A stretch of 14,782 bases of DNA from PLGF01 sp052139695 (GCA_052139695.1 JBKQWF010000195.1:1-14782), one strand, 5' to 3'; positions 5,595 to 12,836 are shown, counted from the stretch's first letter. The notes: generated by a model not told the origin, from the letters alone. A program made the numbers and translations.

Positions 5595-8231
5595 TCATGG
5601 CAGGGGTTCGCCGGTGCAATACACGAACGCATCAACGTCCTGATACCTATTGTCCATAACTACGATTTTGATGGTGTGTCTGGCGTTCGGCAACCCCGAC
5701 TCCTCGTAAAGCACCTGCCCTGGAATCCAGGAGGAGCCGCTGGTGTCCACGCTTTTTCGCCGCACGCCGTCAATATAGACCTCGGCATCCCCTTTGTTGT
5801 CGTTCCTGCTTCCGACCCATCTGATGGCGGTCCCGATGAACGAATACTCGGCGTAGCTGCTTGTGGCGTTGGAATAGTGGCAGGTCGCCCGGTAATACCC
5901 CGGGCTTGTGGCGTTGTGGCTCCAGTTCCCGGAATAGGTGATGTCGTTGCAAGTGTCGTCAACCGGCACCCAGGTTCCCGCCGGGATGGAGGTTGCGGTT
6001 GCCCTAGTCTCCGGGATGGGGCCGCTGCCCAGTCCCCAATACTTGGCGATGGCGCCGACATTGACGCCAGTCTCAAAACTGCGCAAACCATTGCCGGCGT
6101 TCGGCTCTCCCGCCCCGTCGTAGCATTCGTTGTAAGACCCCCAGCATCCAGCAGTGGGGCCATTGATCAGCGCGTCGTAAACAGCCGCTTTCTCAGGATC
6201 ACCGACCGCGACCTGACCCCAAAGCAGGTAACCCAGATCGTGTCCCAGCGATCTCCCCCCTGGTATGCCGATCAACGGGAGCAAATGGGCCGCCCCATCG
6301 AAGTACTGCCGGACGAAGAAAACGTCTTTCCGCGCGCGCTCGGGATATTGCAGCGGTGTCCCGTAGTAGAGCGGGAAGAGGGTAAAATTGAGGACGGGAT
6401 ATTTCATCCAGTGGCCGTCGCTCTTGACCCGGCACCATTCGTGAAAACCGCCTGGAAACTCCGGCATATCAGTGCGCCAAAAATCCCTCTCCAAGGCCTC
6501 CCTCACCTTGCCGAGTTCCTCATTGAGGTTGAGAATCTGCTGGTCCTGCGAGTTCAAATACGCCGCCGGATTGGCCCCTTTTGCGGCCAGGTATTCGATA
6601 TAGAAATCCAGCGAAGCCGAGCACAGCGCGAGAGAAGGCATGGACCAGTAGTGCGACAACTGCCCATCAAACCCGGTTGGACCGAGGTCCCCGGCGGCAA
6701 CCTCGGTTTCGTCCCCGTTAAATTCCAATTTGCCGCCGTTGGCGAAGGCTTGCTTCAATTGAATGTCCATCGCGTACCGCAGCGAATGGTCGGCCTTGAT
6801 CAATGTCTGGAGGTCGTGGGTGGCGTGGTAGTAGTCCCTGGCTGCCAGCAGATACAGCGCGGTGACCTCAACTCCCGCGTTGGCTTCAGGATACGGCCCG
6901 CTGCCCGCGCCGCTTCGATGCACGTAGGTGTCGCTTCCGACAGGAGCCGCGTTGGGAATGCAGCCATGCACGGAATACTTGTGGTCCAGCCATTGAATGA
7001 AATTCTTCAACTCCTCGAAATGTCCGTTTTCGCTCAGTCCCCGCAAACCGCAGTAGGCGTCACGCACATAGGACAGATCGTAAGCTCTTTCGGTGCAGAC
7101 CATCCCTCCATCGCGGGCCTGGTTCATTTTGAGAATCGCCAACCCTCCCTCGACGATGTCCCGCGCCCGCTGATCTTTGATGCGGTCCAGAGAATACTTG
7201 GCGTCAACGCCTGCAAACCACCGTTGCCACTGCTGAACGCACACTTCGGCGTCGCTGACCGGATTTCTTGCCCTTATCAGGTTGATGCAGCCTCTGTCAG
7301 TCTTGTCCTCATAGTGCATGTAGTGATACAAGGCTGCGTTGTCAGAACCGCCGGAAGCGATGCTCCTGGTCCCGGAATCGAGGATAAACGCGGCGCCGTC
7401 GTTGGTCGCGGAAGCAGCCGGATCACTGAAGGCGACCAAGGCAAACCGGTCGGACCAGTTCTGGCATACCCTCTCCGACATGCAATTGAGGGAGGTGTCC
7501 AATTTCATTCTGACGCCCGTGGCGCGACCGTTTGCATCGCCAACAAGGGAAGCGAATCTTCCCTTGCCTGTTCGCGGTGCCACGCGGGCCTGAATGCTGA
7601 CCTTGTGCGCGGCCGCAGCCGACTTGTTTTTGATCATCACCAGCCTCGCCGTCCATGGTTCGCCGTGACTCGCGTGGTCAAGCAGGCAAACCTCCAAGTC
7701 CCCGACTGTGGCCACCCCGCGGAATATCCCCGTATTCCGGGCGCGGTGCATGTTGATCGTCAGCGGTTGTGGGACGCCATCGATCACCAGACTGATCTCC
7801 TCATCGCTGAGATAATTTGGGCAGGTGTAGTCCGGCCCGACCAAGAAGTCCCATTTGCCATCCGCGGTGCCGCCGGCGCCTGCCACGCCGTTGCCGATGA
7901 AGAAGAATTCACTCTTGTTTAAGTACGGAACCTGGTCCGGCAAAGGTGTTTTACCGATTAACGAGATGCGCTCTTTGGCTGTTGCAGGCGCCGGTTCGGA
8001 GGCGACCTGTGGCGCCGCATCGGATTGCGCCGTGGCGGAGACGAAGAGGAAAAAAGACAAAGCCAGATAAGGGCCGGCTTTTAGCGGGGGCGAGATGCAG
8101 TCGCGTTCCCTTGACAGTCGTCCACCCACCAGTGAGTCAAGCAGTAATTCCTCGGCTTGGCCGGGATAGGCCATGGAAGGATTCCAGAATCGATTAGGCG
8201 ATTTGTTTTGGTTCGAAACCATAATCTCCAT
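5595..8231 (-). CDS. Large exported six-hairpin glycosidase-like protein with C-terminal beta-sandwich module
   Basis: From the ATG at 8231 the product is 878 residues, but a signal-like segment (YLALSFFLFVSATAQSDA) starts only at residue 55. A GTG at 8129 (residue 35) gives a normal signal peptide with a basic n-region and is the more likely start. Residues 85-340 look like an N-terminal beta super-sandwich. Residues 345-735 look like an (alpha/alpha)6 barrel: GLAILKMNQ, ERAYDLSYVRDAYCGLRGL (381-399) recalling the GH15-type R-D/SYVWDRDA region, YPEANAGVEVTALYLLAARDYY (447-468) with a candidate acid E449 or E455, and a late NAGNGLRSFETGVNVGA segment. Residues 750-873 (ITYSGNW...HYS, FIGTAIRWVG, AEVYIDGV, HTIKIVV, VDAFVY) match the lectin-like modules attached to many secreted glycosidases. 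I cannot place the catalytic part in one GH family (GH15-, GH65- or GH78-like are possible). It lies behind the GH172 gene on the same strand. A weak TTGACG sits at 8264-8269 (minus strand). Confidence 0.75.
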   Translation of the reverse strand: MEIMVSNQNKSPNRFWNPSMAYPGQAEELLLDSLVGGRLSRERDCISPPLKAGPYLALSFFLFVSATAQSDAAPQVASEPAPATAKERISLIGKTPLPDQVPYLNKSEFFFIGNGVAGAGGTADGKWDFLVGPDYTCPNYLSDEEISLVIDGVPQPLTINMHRARNTGIFRGVATVGDLEVCLLDHASHGEPWTARLVMIKNKSAAAAHKVSIQARVAPRTGKGRFASLVGDANGRATGVRMKLDTSLNCMSERVCQNWSDRFALVAFSDPAASATNDGAAFILDSGTRSIASGGSDNAALYHYMHYEDKTDRGCINLIRARNPVSDAEVCVQQWQRWFAGVDAKYSLDRIKDQRARDIVEGGLAILKMNQARDGGMVCTERAYDLSYVRDAYCGLRGLSENGHFEELKNFIQWLDHKYSVHGCIPNAAPVGSDTYVHRSGAGSGPYPEANAGVEVTALYLLAARDYYHATHDLQTLIKADHSLRYAMDIQLKQAFANGGKLEFNGDETEVAAGDLGPTGFDGQLSHYWSMPSLALCSASLDFYIEYLAAKGANPAAYLNSQDQQILNLNEELGKVREALERDFWRTDMPEFPGGFHEWCRVKSDGHWMKYPVLNFTLFPLYYGTPLQYPERARKDVFFVRQYFDGAAHLLPLIGIPGGRSLGHDLGYLLWGQVAVGDPEKAAVYDALINGPTAGCWGSYNECYDGAGEPNAGNGLRSFETGVNVGAIAKYWGLGSGPIPETRATATSIPAGTWVPVDDTCNDITYSGNWSHNATSPGYYRATCHYSNATSSYAEYSFIGTAIRWVGSRNDNKGDAEVYIDGVRRKSVDTSGSSWIPGQVLYEESGLPNARHTIKIVVMDNRYQDVDAFVYCTGEPLP

Positions 8232-8398
8232 ATATTTCCAAATCTGCTCACGACTGCGAATCCCGTCAATCCACCGCTTTTGTTCGCCAGAAGCCCATTT
8301 AGGGTGATTCCAAACCGTGACCCGTTTCGGTGGATTTTAAGAGGATTTACGCGCTGGGCTGAGACCGCTTACCACGCGATTGGAGGTTGTCGCCGCCT

Positions 8399-9367
8399 TT
8401 ACCACTGGTAAACCCAAGTATAGGAGGTGTAACGGGTTGGCGGCGGATTGCCGAATTTCTTGCCGTTCAACTCTTCTCCGCAACGGCAGGTCAACCGCAG
8501 TCCTTTTTGGAAGAAAAGCGGATCGTCGTCGTGAAAACGGTAGGCGGAGAACGTGCTGGTCTGGGTGTCCAAATGCGTGAGCCCCGCCAGCGCGTTGGCG
8601 TAACGGCCACGATTGAAGTAATAGGTGCCTGTGAAATAATCCTCCAGACCCGAGGAAAGGAGCATCGGCGATTTCGCGCCGTCCACGTAGGCCCGCATGA
8701 TGGCTTCGAGAAAGCTGATGTCGCCCGGATTGCCCAAGCCCTTCGCCGCGATCGTGACCTGATAAAGCGCGCCGCCGCCAGGCACGTCGCACAGCGCGAA
8801 TTCCTCTCGCGGTTGCGCGACGTGATTTTCCAGTTTGTGAAGCTTGAGCCGCGCCGTTTCCGGAAGCCGCACTCCCGCAAAGGTGACGGGCAGATTTTCC
8901 GTCCCCCGCACAATCCACCAGAAAGGAGCGCCGTCCGGCGATTCCTTGTCACGCTGGGCGGTGACCCGAATGCTGGTTCCGAAGGGGATTTTATAAGTGT
9001 TGTAGAGGCCGCTGGGATGGCCGGTCTTTCCCATTTTTTCGCTGCCCCAAGGAGCGCCGTCGTCGCCGAAACCAACACCGTGACCGAGGCCCAACTCCAT
9101 CTCAATGGAAGGCTGCGCCTCGCCATCCACATAAACGCGCACCACTGTCTTGTCGTACCCCGGCCAATCGCCGCCGAACCACATGTGTGTCAGGCAACCT
9201 TTCCCCTCATGGCGGAGCAATTCGGCTTCCTGATAACTGTTCAAGACGGCGAGCTCCTTTCCGATGGAGGAAAAAGTTTTCAATCTCGCGACATCCGCCG
9301 TGGAATCCGCGCCAAGGACAGTAAGGCAGCCCAGCCACAGCATGATGGCCTGCATCAGAGTTCTCAT
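8399..9367 (-). CDS. Exported DUF2961 / GH172 family protein (furanosidase-like)
   Basis: The chosen start at 9367 gives 322 residues with a signal peptide (MRTLMQAIMLWLGCLTVLGA, cut before DSTAD). The frame stays open to a GTG at 9454, which would bury the signal. The whole length reads as DUF2961, now GH172. Characterised members act on alpha-D-fructofuranosides or D-arabinofuranosides by a retaining mechanism and form trimers. Recognisable blocks are LLRHEGKGCLTHMWFG (51-65), VYVDGEAQPSIEMELG (78-93), GLYNTYKIPF (120-129), FLEAIMRAYVDG (219-230) and SSGLEDYFTGTYYF (238-251). E221 and E242 are the likely nucleophile and acid/base; their 21-residue spacing equals that of the E270/E291 pair I recall for bifidobacterial alpha-FFase1. 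The family-typical end (SYTWVYQW) is reached, so it is complete. It lies upstream of, and probably is co-transcribed with, the six-hairpin gene (167 bases, or about 270 to the later start). The substrate is unknown. Confidence 0.88.
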   Translation of the reverse strand: MRTLMQAIMLWLGCLTVLGADSTADVARLKTFSSIGKELAVLNSYQEAELLRHEGKGCLTHMWFGGDWPGYDKTVVRVYVDGEAQPSIEMELGLGHGVGFGDDGAPWGSEKMGKTGHPSGLYNTYKIPFGTSIRVTAQRDKESPDGAPFWWIVRGTENLPVTFAGVRLPETARLKLHKLENHVAQPREEFALCDVPGGGALYQVTIAAKGLGNPGDISFLEAIMRAYVDGAKSPMLLSSGLEDYFTGTYYFNRGRYANALAGLTHLDTQTSTFSAYRFHDDDPLFFQKGLRLTCRCGEELNGKKFGNPPPTRYTSYTWVYQW

Positions 9368-9599
9368 GGCTGCGTGGAGTCTGTGACTGGCGCCGTTGGC
9401 TTCTGGTGCGAGGACTCTTTTGGGGGACCGGATATTGGATGCCATGGTCTTCACAGTACTCGATTGTTACTTATAGTCTATTGCGCATTTTGCGGGTCCC
9501 ACGGACTCTTGACGAAACAAGCACTCATGGCCGGATCGCACATTACAACATTACTTTAGGCCGCTTCTGAGAAAATGCCCAAGCTCCAATAATAGCCTT

Positions 9600-10442
9600 T
9601 TACGATTCGATGCGCTGGAGCCGCTCCACGGTTGTCCGGTCGAGGTTGTAAAGACAGTCGAACAGCATCTGTTTGAAGGACGCTGGCCCTTGCGATTTCG
9701 GCACGGCCAGCTCGGCTGCTATTTCGTAACAGGCCAGTCCAGCGGTCGCCGCCAGGCGATAATTCTGTTCAACCGCCGCGAACGCGCCAATCACTGAAGC
9801 CGCCATGCAGCCCGTCCCGACTACCCGGGACATCAATGCGTCGCCATTCTTAATGAGCGTAACGCCCGCGGAATCGGCCACCACATCCACCTTTCCGGTG
9901 ACCACCACTGTGGCATGGCGCCGAACCGCCAACGATTGTGCCAGCTTCCTTAAATCGCCCGCGACCTCCGCCGTATCGACACCCTGGGTTTGCACGTTCT
10001 CGCCGCTGACACGGGCGATTTCAGAGGCGTTGCCTTTGATTATGTTAATTTTAGTCTGATCCAAAAGCTCAAAGACTTTGGCATCGCGCAAAGAGGTTGC
10101 GCCCGCTCCGCAAACATCGAGAATGGCCGGAATGCCCTTCCTGTTGGCCGCCTGCGCCGCCAGTTTCATGGCTTCGATAAAATCGACCGTTAAGGTGCCA
10201 ATGTTCAACACCAGCGCCGACGCAATTCTGGTCATATCAGCGGCTTCTTCCGGCGCATGCGCCATAACCGGCGAGGCGCCAAGAGTTTTCACGATTTGGG
10301 CGCAGTCATAGATCGTCACCCAATTGGTCAGGTGATGCACTACAGGGCCCTTGTGACGGACCCGTTCCAATAATTCGTAGGCGTCAACGGTCGTTTTCAC
10401 ATTTAATCTCGATGGGGCTTTGCAATCGAATGCGGAGCCCAA
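9600..10442 (-). CDS. thiM: Hydroxyethylthiazole kinase (thiamine salvage)
   Basis: This cytosolic enzyme phosphorylates 4-methyl-5-(2-hydroxyethyl)thiazole with ATP for thiamine phosphate synthesis (EC 2.7.1.50). Motifs along the 280-residue frame are PVVHHLTNWVT (33-43), GASPVMAHAPEE (56-66), LVLNIGTL (78-85), KGNASEI (136-142), VVVTGKVDVVAD (179-190) and RVVGTGCMAAS (206-216), with the family cysteine C212 in GTGC. The usual LDPVGxGAT reads LDVCGAGAT here (108-116), a change next to the active site. Family starts usually lie just before the helix leading to HHxTN. The in-frame GTG at 10400 (residue 15, VKTTVDAYELL) may therefore be the true start, while the ATG at 10442 adds an unusual 14-residue tail. 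No thiD, thiE or thiC is adjacent, and I see no TPP riboswitch in the 157-base divergent spacer. Confidence 0.95.
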   Translation of the reverse strand: MGSAFDCKAPSRLNVKTTVDAYELLERVRHKGPVVHHLTNWVTIYDCAQIVKTLGASPVMAHAPEEAADMTRIASALVLNIGTLTVDFIEAMKLAAQAANRKGIPAILDVCGAGATSLRDAKVFELLDQTKINIIKGNASEIARVSGENVQTQGVDTAEVAGDLRKLAQSLAVRRHATVVVTGKVDVVADSAGVTLIKNGDALMSRVVGTGCMAASVIGAFAAVEQNYRLAATAGLACYEIAAELAVPKSQGPASFKQMLFDCLYNLDRTTVERLQRIES

Positions 10443-10592
10443 TGGGATAATAGTGGAAATCGCCGGCGGCGGCCAGTGGGTTGCGTTGCTCTTGGCTTCC
10501 GCCGACGTTGCGCCGCGGTCACAGTTTCTCCAGGGACCCTTAAAGGTTTCGACATTTTGCGATTGACTGCCGCGGGGCGGGGCGCGACATGC

Positions 10593-10598
10593 TATAAT
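10593..10598 (+). promoter_or_regulatory. Perfect TATAAT -10 box, suggesting a leaderless mRNA for the gene at 10606
   Basis: TATAAT at 10593-10598 stands in an otherwise very GC-rich stretch. It ends one base before the ATG at 10600, so transcription cannot start upstream of that codon. The next in-frame ATG (10606) lies exactly where transcription would begin, 7 bases past the box. No Shine-Dalgarno is present. TTGACT at 10563-10568 is the only -35-like hexamer, but its spacing (24 bases) is too long for a standard promoter. Chance remains possible. Confidence 0.45.
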
Positions 10599-10605
10599 AA
10601 TGGAT

Positions 10606-11055
10606 ATGAATTTGGATGAGACGCAACGGCAGAAGGTGGGCGCTTGGATCGATGAGGGTTTGAAACTGGCTGAGATTCAGAAACGGCTGGAAACAGAATT
10701 CGGCCTGCGAGTGACCTACCTGGATGTCCGCTTATTGGTGGATGATCTAAAACTCAAACCCAAGGATCCGCCGCCTCCGCCCAAACCGGCCACTCCGTTG
10801 CCGGAAGAGCCCGTCGATCTTGCGCCGTCACCGAAGCCGGGCAAAGTCAGCGTGACCGTGGACCAACTGGCGCGGCCCGGATCGCTCGTCAGCGGCAAGG
10901 CCAAATTCAGCGACGGCAAAACGGCGGAATGGTTTCTCGACCAAACGGGCCGGCTTGGTTTGGTTCCCGCCGACAAAGGCTATAAACCGAACCCGGCTGA
11001 CTTGCAGGAGTTTCAGCAAGGCTTGCAAACAGAATTGGCCAGGCTGGGGCTGTAG
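10606..11055 (+). CDS. Hypothetical protein with small helical N-terminal domain, proline-rich linker and C-terminal domain
   Basis: The product is 149 residues from the ATG at 10606, or 151 from 10600; the -10 box argues for 10606. I do not recognise a named family. Residues about 5-52 (DETQRQKVGAWIDEGLKLAEIQKRL, then TYLDVRLLVDDLKLK) read as three short helices. A 'xxEGxKLAEIQKRL' segment is like the recognition part of small helix-turn-helix proteins. A proline-rich linker (PPPPPKPATPLPEEP) runs about 55-80. The last 70 residues (VSVTVDQLARPGSLVSGKAKFSDGKTAEWFLDQTGRLGL) form a compact predicted beta domain ending in an amphipathic helix. The domain order suggests a DNA- or partner-binding head on a flexible arm. 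The stop lies 6 bases before pgl, so the two form an operon. It has no signal peptide. Confidence 0.75.
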   Translation: MNLDETQRQKVGAWIDEGLKLAEIQKRLETEFGLRVTYLDVRLLVDDLKLKPKDPPPPPKPATPLPEEPVDLAPSPKPGKVSVTVDQLARPGSLVSGKAKFSDGKTAEWFLDQTGRLGLVPADKGYKPNPADLQEFQQGLQTELARLGL

Positions 11056-11061
11056 AATTTT

Positions 11062-11766
11062 ATGCGACAGGTCATTTCATTTGCCAGCGCGCGGGAACTG
11101 GCCCGTGCTGCCGCCAAGGACTGGCTCGACTTGCTGGCGGGGACTTCTGGCCCGCATCTGGCCGCAGTTTCCGGGGGGCATATTGCCAGGGATTTTTTCG
11201 AGGCCGTGACGGAACAGGTGAGAACGTCCAACACGCCGCTGCAAAACGTTCATTTTTTTTGGGCAGACGAACGGTGCGTGCCGCCAACCGATTCCGAGAG
11301 CAACTTTTTACTCGCCTCCGAACATCTTCTCCAGCCGCTCGGCATCGCCGCGGACAAAATCCACCGGTTGAAAGGTGAATTGCCGCCTGCCGCAGCCGTC
11401 GCGGAAGCCAATTCGGATATTCGAGCGACGGCACCCATCGGCCCAGGCGGATTGCCCATTTTAGACCTCGTCTTTCTGGGCATGGGAGAAAACGGCCATA
11501 TCGCGTCACTCATGCCGGACGCCCCAGCTGAGGTGCAGCAAAGTCGCGAGCCCTACGTTCACGTCCCTAACTCGCCCAAGCCGCCGCCCAATCGCCTGAG
11601 CCTGACTTATCCAGCGCTGGCTGCCGCTCGTGAGGTATGGGTCCTGGTTTCCGGCAAGGGTAAGGAAGAAGCTTTTCGCGAGTCTTTGCGGCCCGACGGC
11701 CCGACCCCGCTGGCCCGAGTGCTGCGGGAGCGGGGACAAACCCGGCTTTACTCGGACTTAATGTAG
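11062..11766 (+). CDS. pgl: 6-phosphogluconolactonase (SugI/DevB type)
   Basis: This enzyme hydrolyses 6-phosphoglucono-delta-lactone to 6-phosphogluconate in the oxidative pentose phosphate pathway (EC 3.1.1.31), in the cytosol. Its 234 residues are the normal length for this NagB-like fold. Motifs in order are AVSGGH (35-40, phosphate loop), FFWADERCVPPTDSESNF (65-82, the family's DER-VP block), LDLVFLGMGENGHIASLMPD (134-153, with the catalytic-region GENGH), and PKPPPNRLSLTYPAL (172-186). The C-terminal VWVLVSGKGKEEAF is typical. The start follows the upstream stop by 6 bases with no clear ribosome binding site, so translational coupling is likely. No zwf or gnd is visible in the window. 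Confidence 0.95.
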   Translation: MRQVISFASARELARAAAKDWLDLLAGTSGPHLAAVSGGHIARDFFEAVTEQVRTSNTPLQNVHFFWADERCVPPTDSESNFLLASEHLLQPLGIAADKIHRLKGELPPAAAVAEANSDIRATAPIGPGGLPILDLVFLGMGENGHIASLMPDAPAEVQQSREPYVHVPNSPKPPPNRLSLTYPALAAAREVWVLVSGKGKEEAFRESLRPDGPTPLARVLRERGQTRLYSDLM

Positions 11767-11797
11767 TGTAGTCGTTTCAACGAAATCTTTACGCAAT

Positions 11798-11823
11798 CCC
11801 CTCCCCACCTTGCGGGGGGAGGG
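11798..11823. terminator. GC-rich hairpin between convergent genes
   Basis: CCCTCCCC (11799-11806) pairs with GGGGAGGG (11816-11823) across a 9-base loop. It lies 32 bases after the pgl stop and 35 bases before the end of the convergent Zn-finger gene. No T-run follows on either strand, so if it stops transcription it would be as a pause or Rho-assisted structure. It may instead be a dispersed palindromic repeat. Confidence 0.4.
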
Positions 11824-11858
11824 CAAGGAGTAAAGCTATTTCTGTGACAGCACACCAG

Positions 11859-12218
11859 TCAGAGCTTCATTTTACGCGCCACCCGTCCAAGCCAGGCACC
11901 GGAAAAGATCAACGCGGCGGCCGAAGCGCCGGTGAACCACATCAACAGCGGCGACGGCAGCCAAAACCACGCCGCCACCGTCGCGCCGGCGGAGAGAATG
12001 CCGCAAAGATAATAATTGACGGAATTGGCCCGGGCGGTTTGGACGCTTTTCTCCATGAGCAATTCCGCGGCGCGTTCCTGGCGGGCAAGGGCGGAGGCGC
12101 AGCCTTCCGCGCAGGAGAGCCGGCTGGCCGCGGCAACGTCCGCGCACTGGCGGCACAAAGCCCGCCCGCACCATGCGCACACTCCCACCGCCTCCAGGTC
12201 GTGCCGCAAACATCTCAT
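11859..12218 (-). CDS. Small membrane protein with N-terminal B-box-like zinc finger
   Basis: The product is 119 residues from the ATG at 12218, which is one base after the stop of the upstream membrane gene, so the two are almost certainly co-translated. The frame extends to 12278, but that part overlaps the neighbour's end. The N-terminus pairs Cys/His in the order C3-x2-H6, C14-x2-C17, C22-x2-C25, C36-x3-C40 (RCLRHDLEAVGVCAWCGRAL, then CRQCA), like the B-box-type zinc finger of bacterial membrane proteins. A helix of about 20 residues (ALARQERAAELLMEKSV) links it to two TM segments at about 67-87 and 90-112 and a basic tail (RVARKMKL). The finger should face the cytoplasm. The role is unknown; such fingers usually mediate protein contacts. 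Confidence 0.75.
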   Translation of the reverse strand: MRCLRHDLEAVGVCAWCGRALCRQCADVAAASRLSCAEGCASALARQERAAELLMEKSVQTARANSVNYYLCGILSAGATVAAWFWLPSPLLMWFTGASAAALIFSGAWLGRVARKMKL

Positions 12219-12219
12219 T

Positions 12220-12744
12220 TCAAGTGGTGGGCGGGAGCGGAGGGGCCATCGGCGGCTCCGGTTCAAACGCGGCAACAACCTTCGGCCGCGTCATAAAGTA
12301 GAGAAGCAAACCAGGGTAAATGAGGCCGATGATAAGGCCAAGAACAGTAGCCGCCACAGCCACAGCCGACACCGCTTCTGGCGGGATTTTAACTGGCATG
12401 CGCGATAAGGTCGCCTGCAAGGTCGGAAAGTTGATTACTGAACCGACGAACGCATAGACCATGGCAATAACGGCATAAACCACCGAAAGAACGCGCGCCC
12501 AATGCTGCGTCAGCAACAGGCCGATTCCCGCTGCCAGAAGCATCAGCGACTGCGCTGTGCCAAAAAAAGATACGAAAGAAGCCCATGCAGGATTAATCTC
12601 AGCGGTGGGAATGACCATGCCATGAGGGGCCCGCAGCTTGGCGTGCAGCATCAACTGCGAAACAAAAACGCCCAAAAAGCCAAATAAAGCGAAGCCGATG
12701 TTCAAGATCCCAAAGACCGTTATGGAGATAGGGCGCGGCCGCAT
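12220..12744 (-). CDS. Four-TM membrane protein of unknown function
   Basis: The product is 174 residues from the ATG at 12744. The frame stays open to an ATG at 12849, but that lies inside the insertion sequence end and adds only low-complexity sequence. Four hydrophobic segments are seen at about 6-30 (ISITVFGILNIGFALFGFLG), 56-78, 82-104 and 125-152, with an intervening loop FPTLQATLSRMPVKIPPEAV. The tail is proline-rich and ends in PPLPPTT. I recognise no motif beyond the general four-helix small membrane protein type. The gene is the first of a two-gene unit with the Zn-finger membrane protein. An IS end lies 92 bases upstream of its start, so its original promoter region may have been displaced. 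No Shine-Dalgarno is visible. Confidence 0.75.
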   Translation of the reverse strand: MRPRPISITVFGILNIGFALFGFLGVFVSQLMLHAKLRAPHGMVIPTAEINPAWASFVSFFGTAQSLMLLAAGIGLLLTQHWARVLSVVYAVIAMVYAFVGSVINFPTLQATLSRMPVKIPPEAVSAVAVAATVLGLIIGLIYPGLLLYFMTRPKVVAAFEPEPPMAPPLPPTT

Positions 12745-12827
12745 AAATTTATTGTGCTGCGATAGATAGCCTTCGAGCCAAAGCTTAGGCCCAACTCCGC
12801 TGCTCGCAAGCGGAAAAGCCGGAAGAG

Positions 12828-12836
12828 CCGGAAGAT
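12828..12836. repeat. Target site duplication, left copy (9 bp)
   Basis: CCGGAAGAT directly abuts the left inverted repeat and is repeated exactly at 14605-14613. The left copy falls at the end of a 9-bp tandem array (AAGCGGAAA, AGCCGGAAG, AGCCGGAAG, then AT). The final AT is not part of the array unit yet is present in both copies, so the duplication comes from the insertion and not from the array. Confidence 0.9.

Noticed and set aside
5676..7922. Very long open frame (748 codons) on the + strand, opposite the six-hairpin gene
   Set aside because: It lies entirely antisense to a protein with signal peptide and recognisable domains; its own translation is rich in R, P, G and V without any motif. 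Such frames arise from GC-rich codon bias.
8241..8269. TTGACG and CAGATT (minus strand) as the promoter of the six-hairpin gene
   Set aside because: Spacing of 17 is right but the -10 matches only three of six bases; too weak for a feature.
8387..9559. 390-codon frame on the + strand over the GH172 gene
   Set aside because: It is antisense to a complete DUF2961/GH172 protein and shows no domain sense.
10563..10568. TTGACT as the -35 partner of the TATAAT at 10593
   Set aside because: The spacer of 24 bases is too long for a standard sigma-70 promoter.
10443..10605. Possible TPP riboswitch upstream of thiM
   Set aside because: The minus-strand leader lacks the CUGAGA and the ACCUGAU-type conserved segments in the right order; only a chance GGGTCCCT-like stretch is present.
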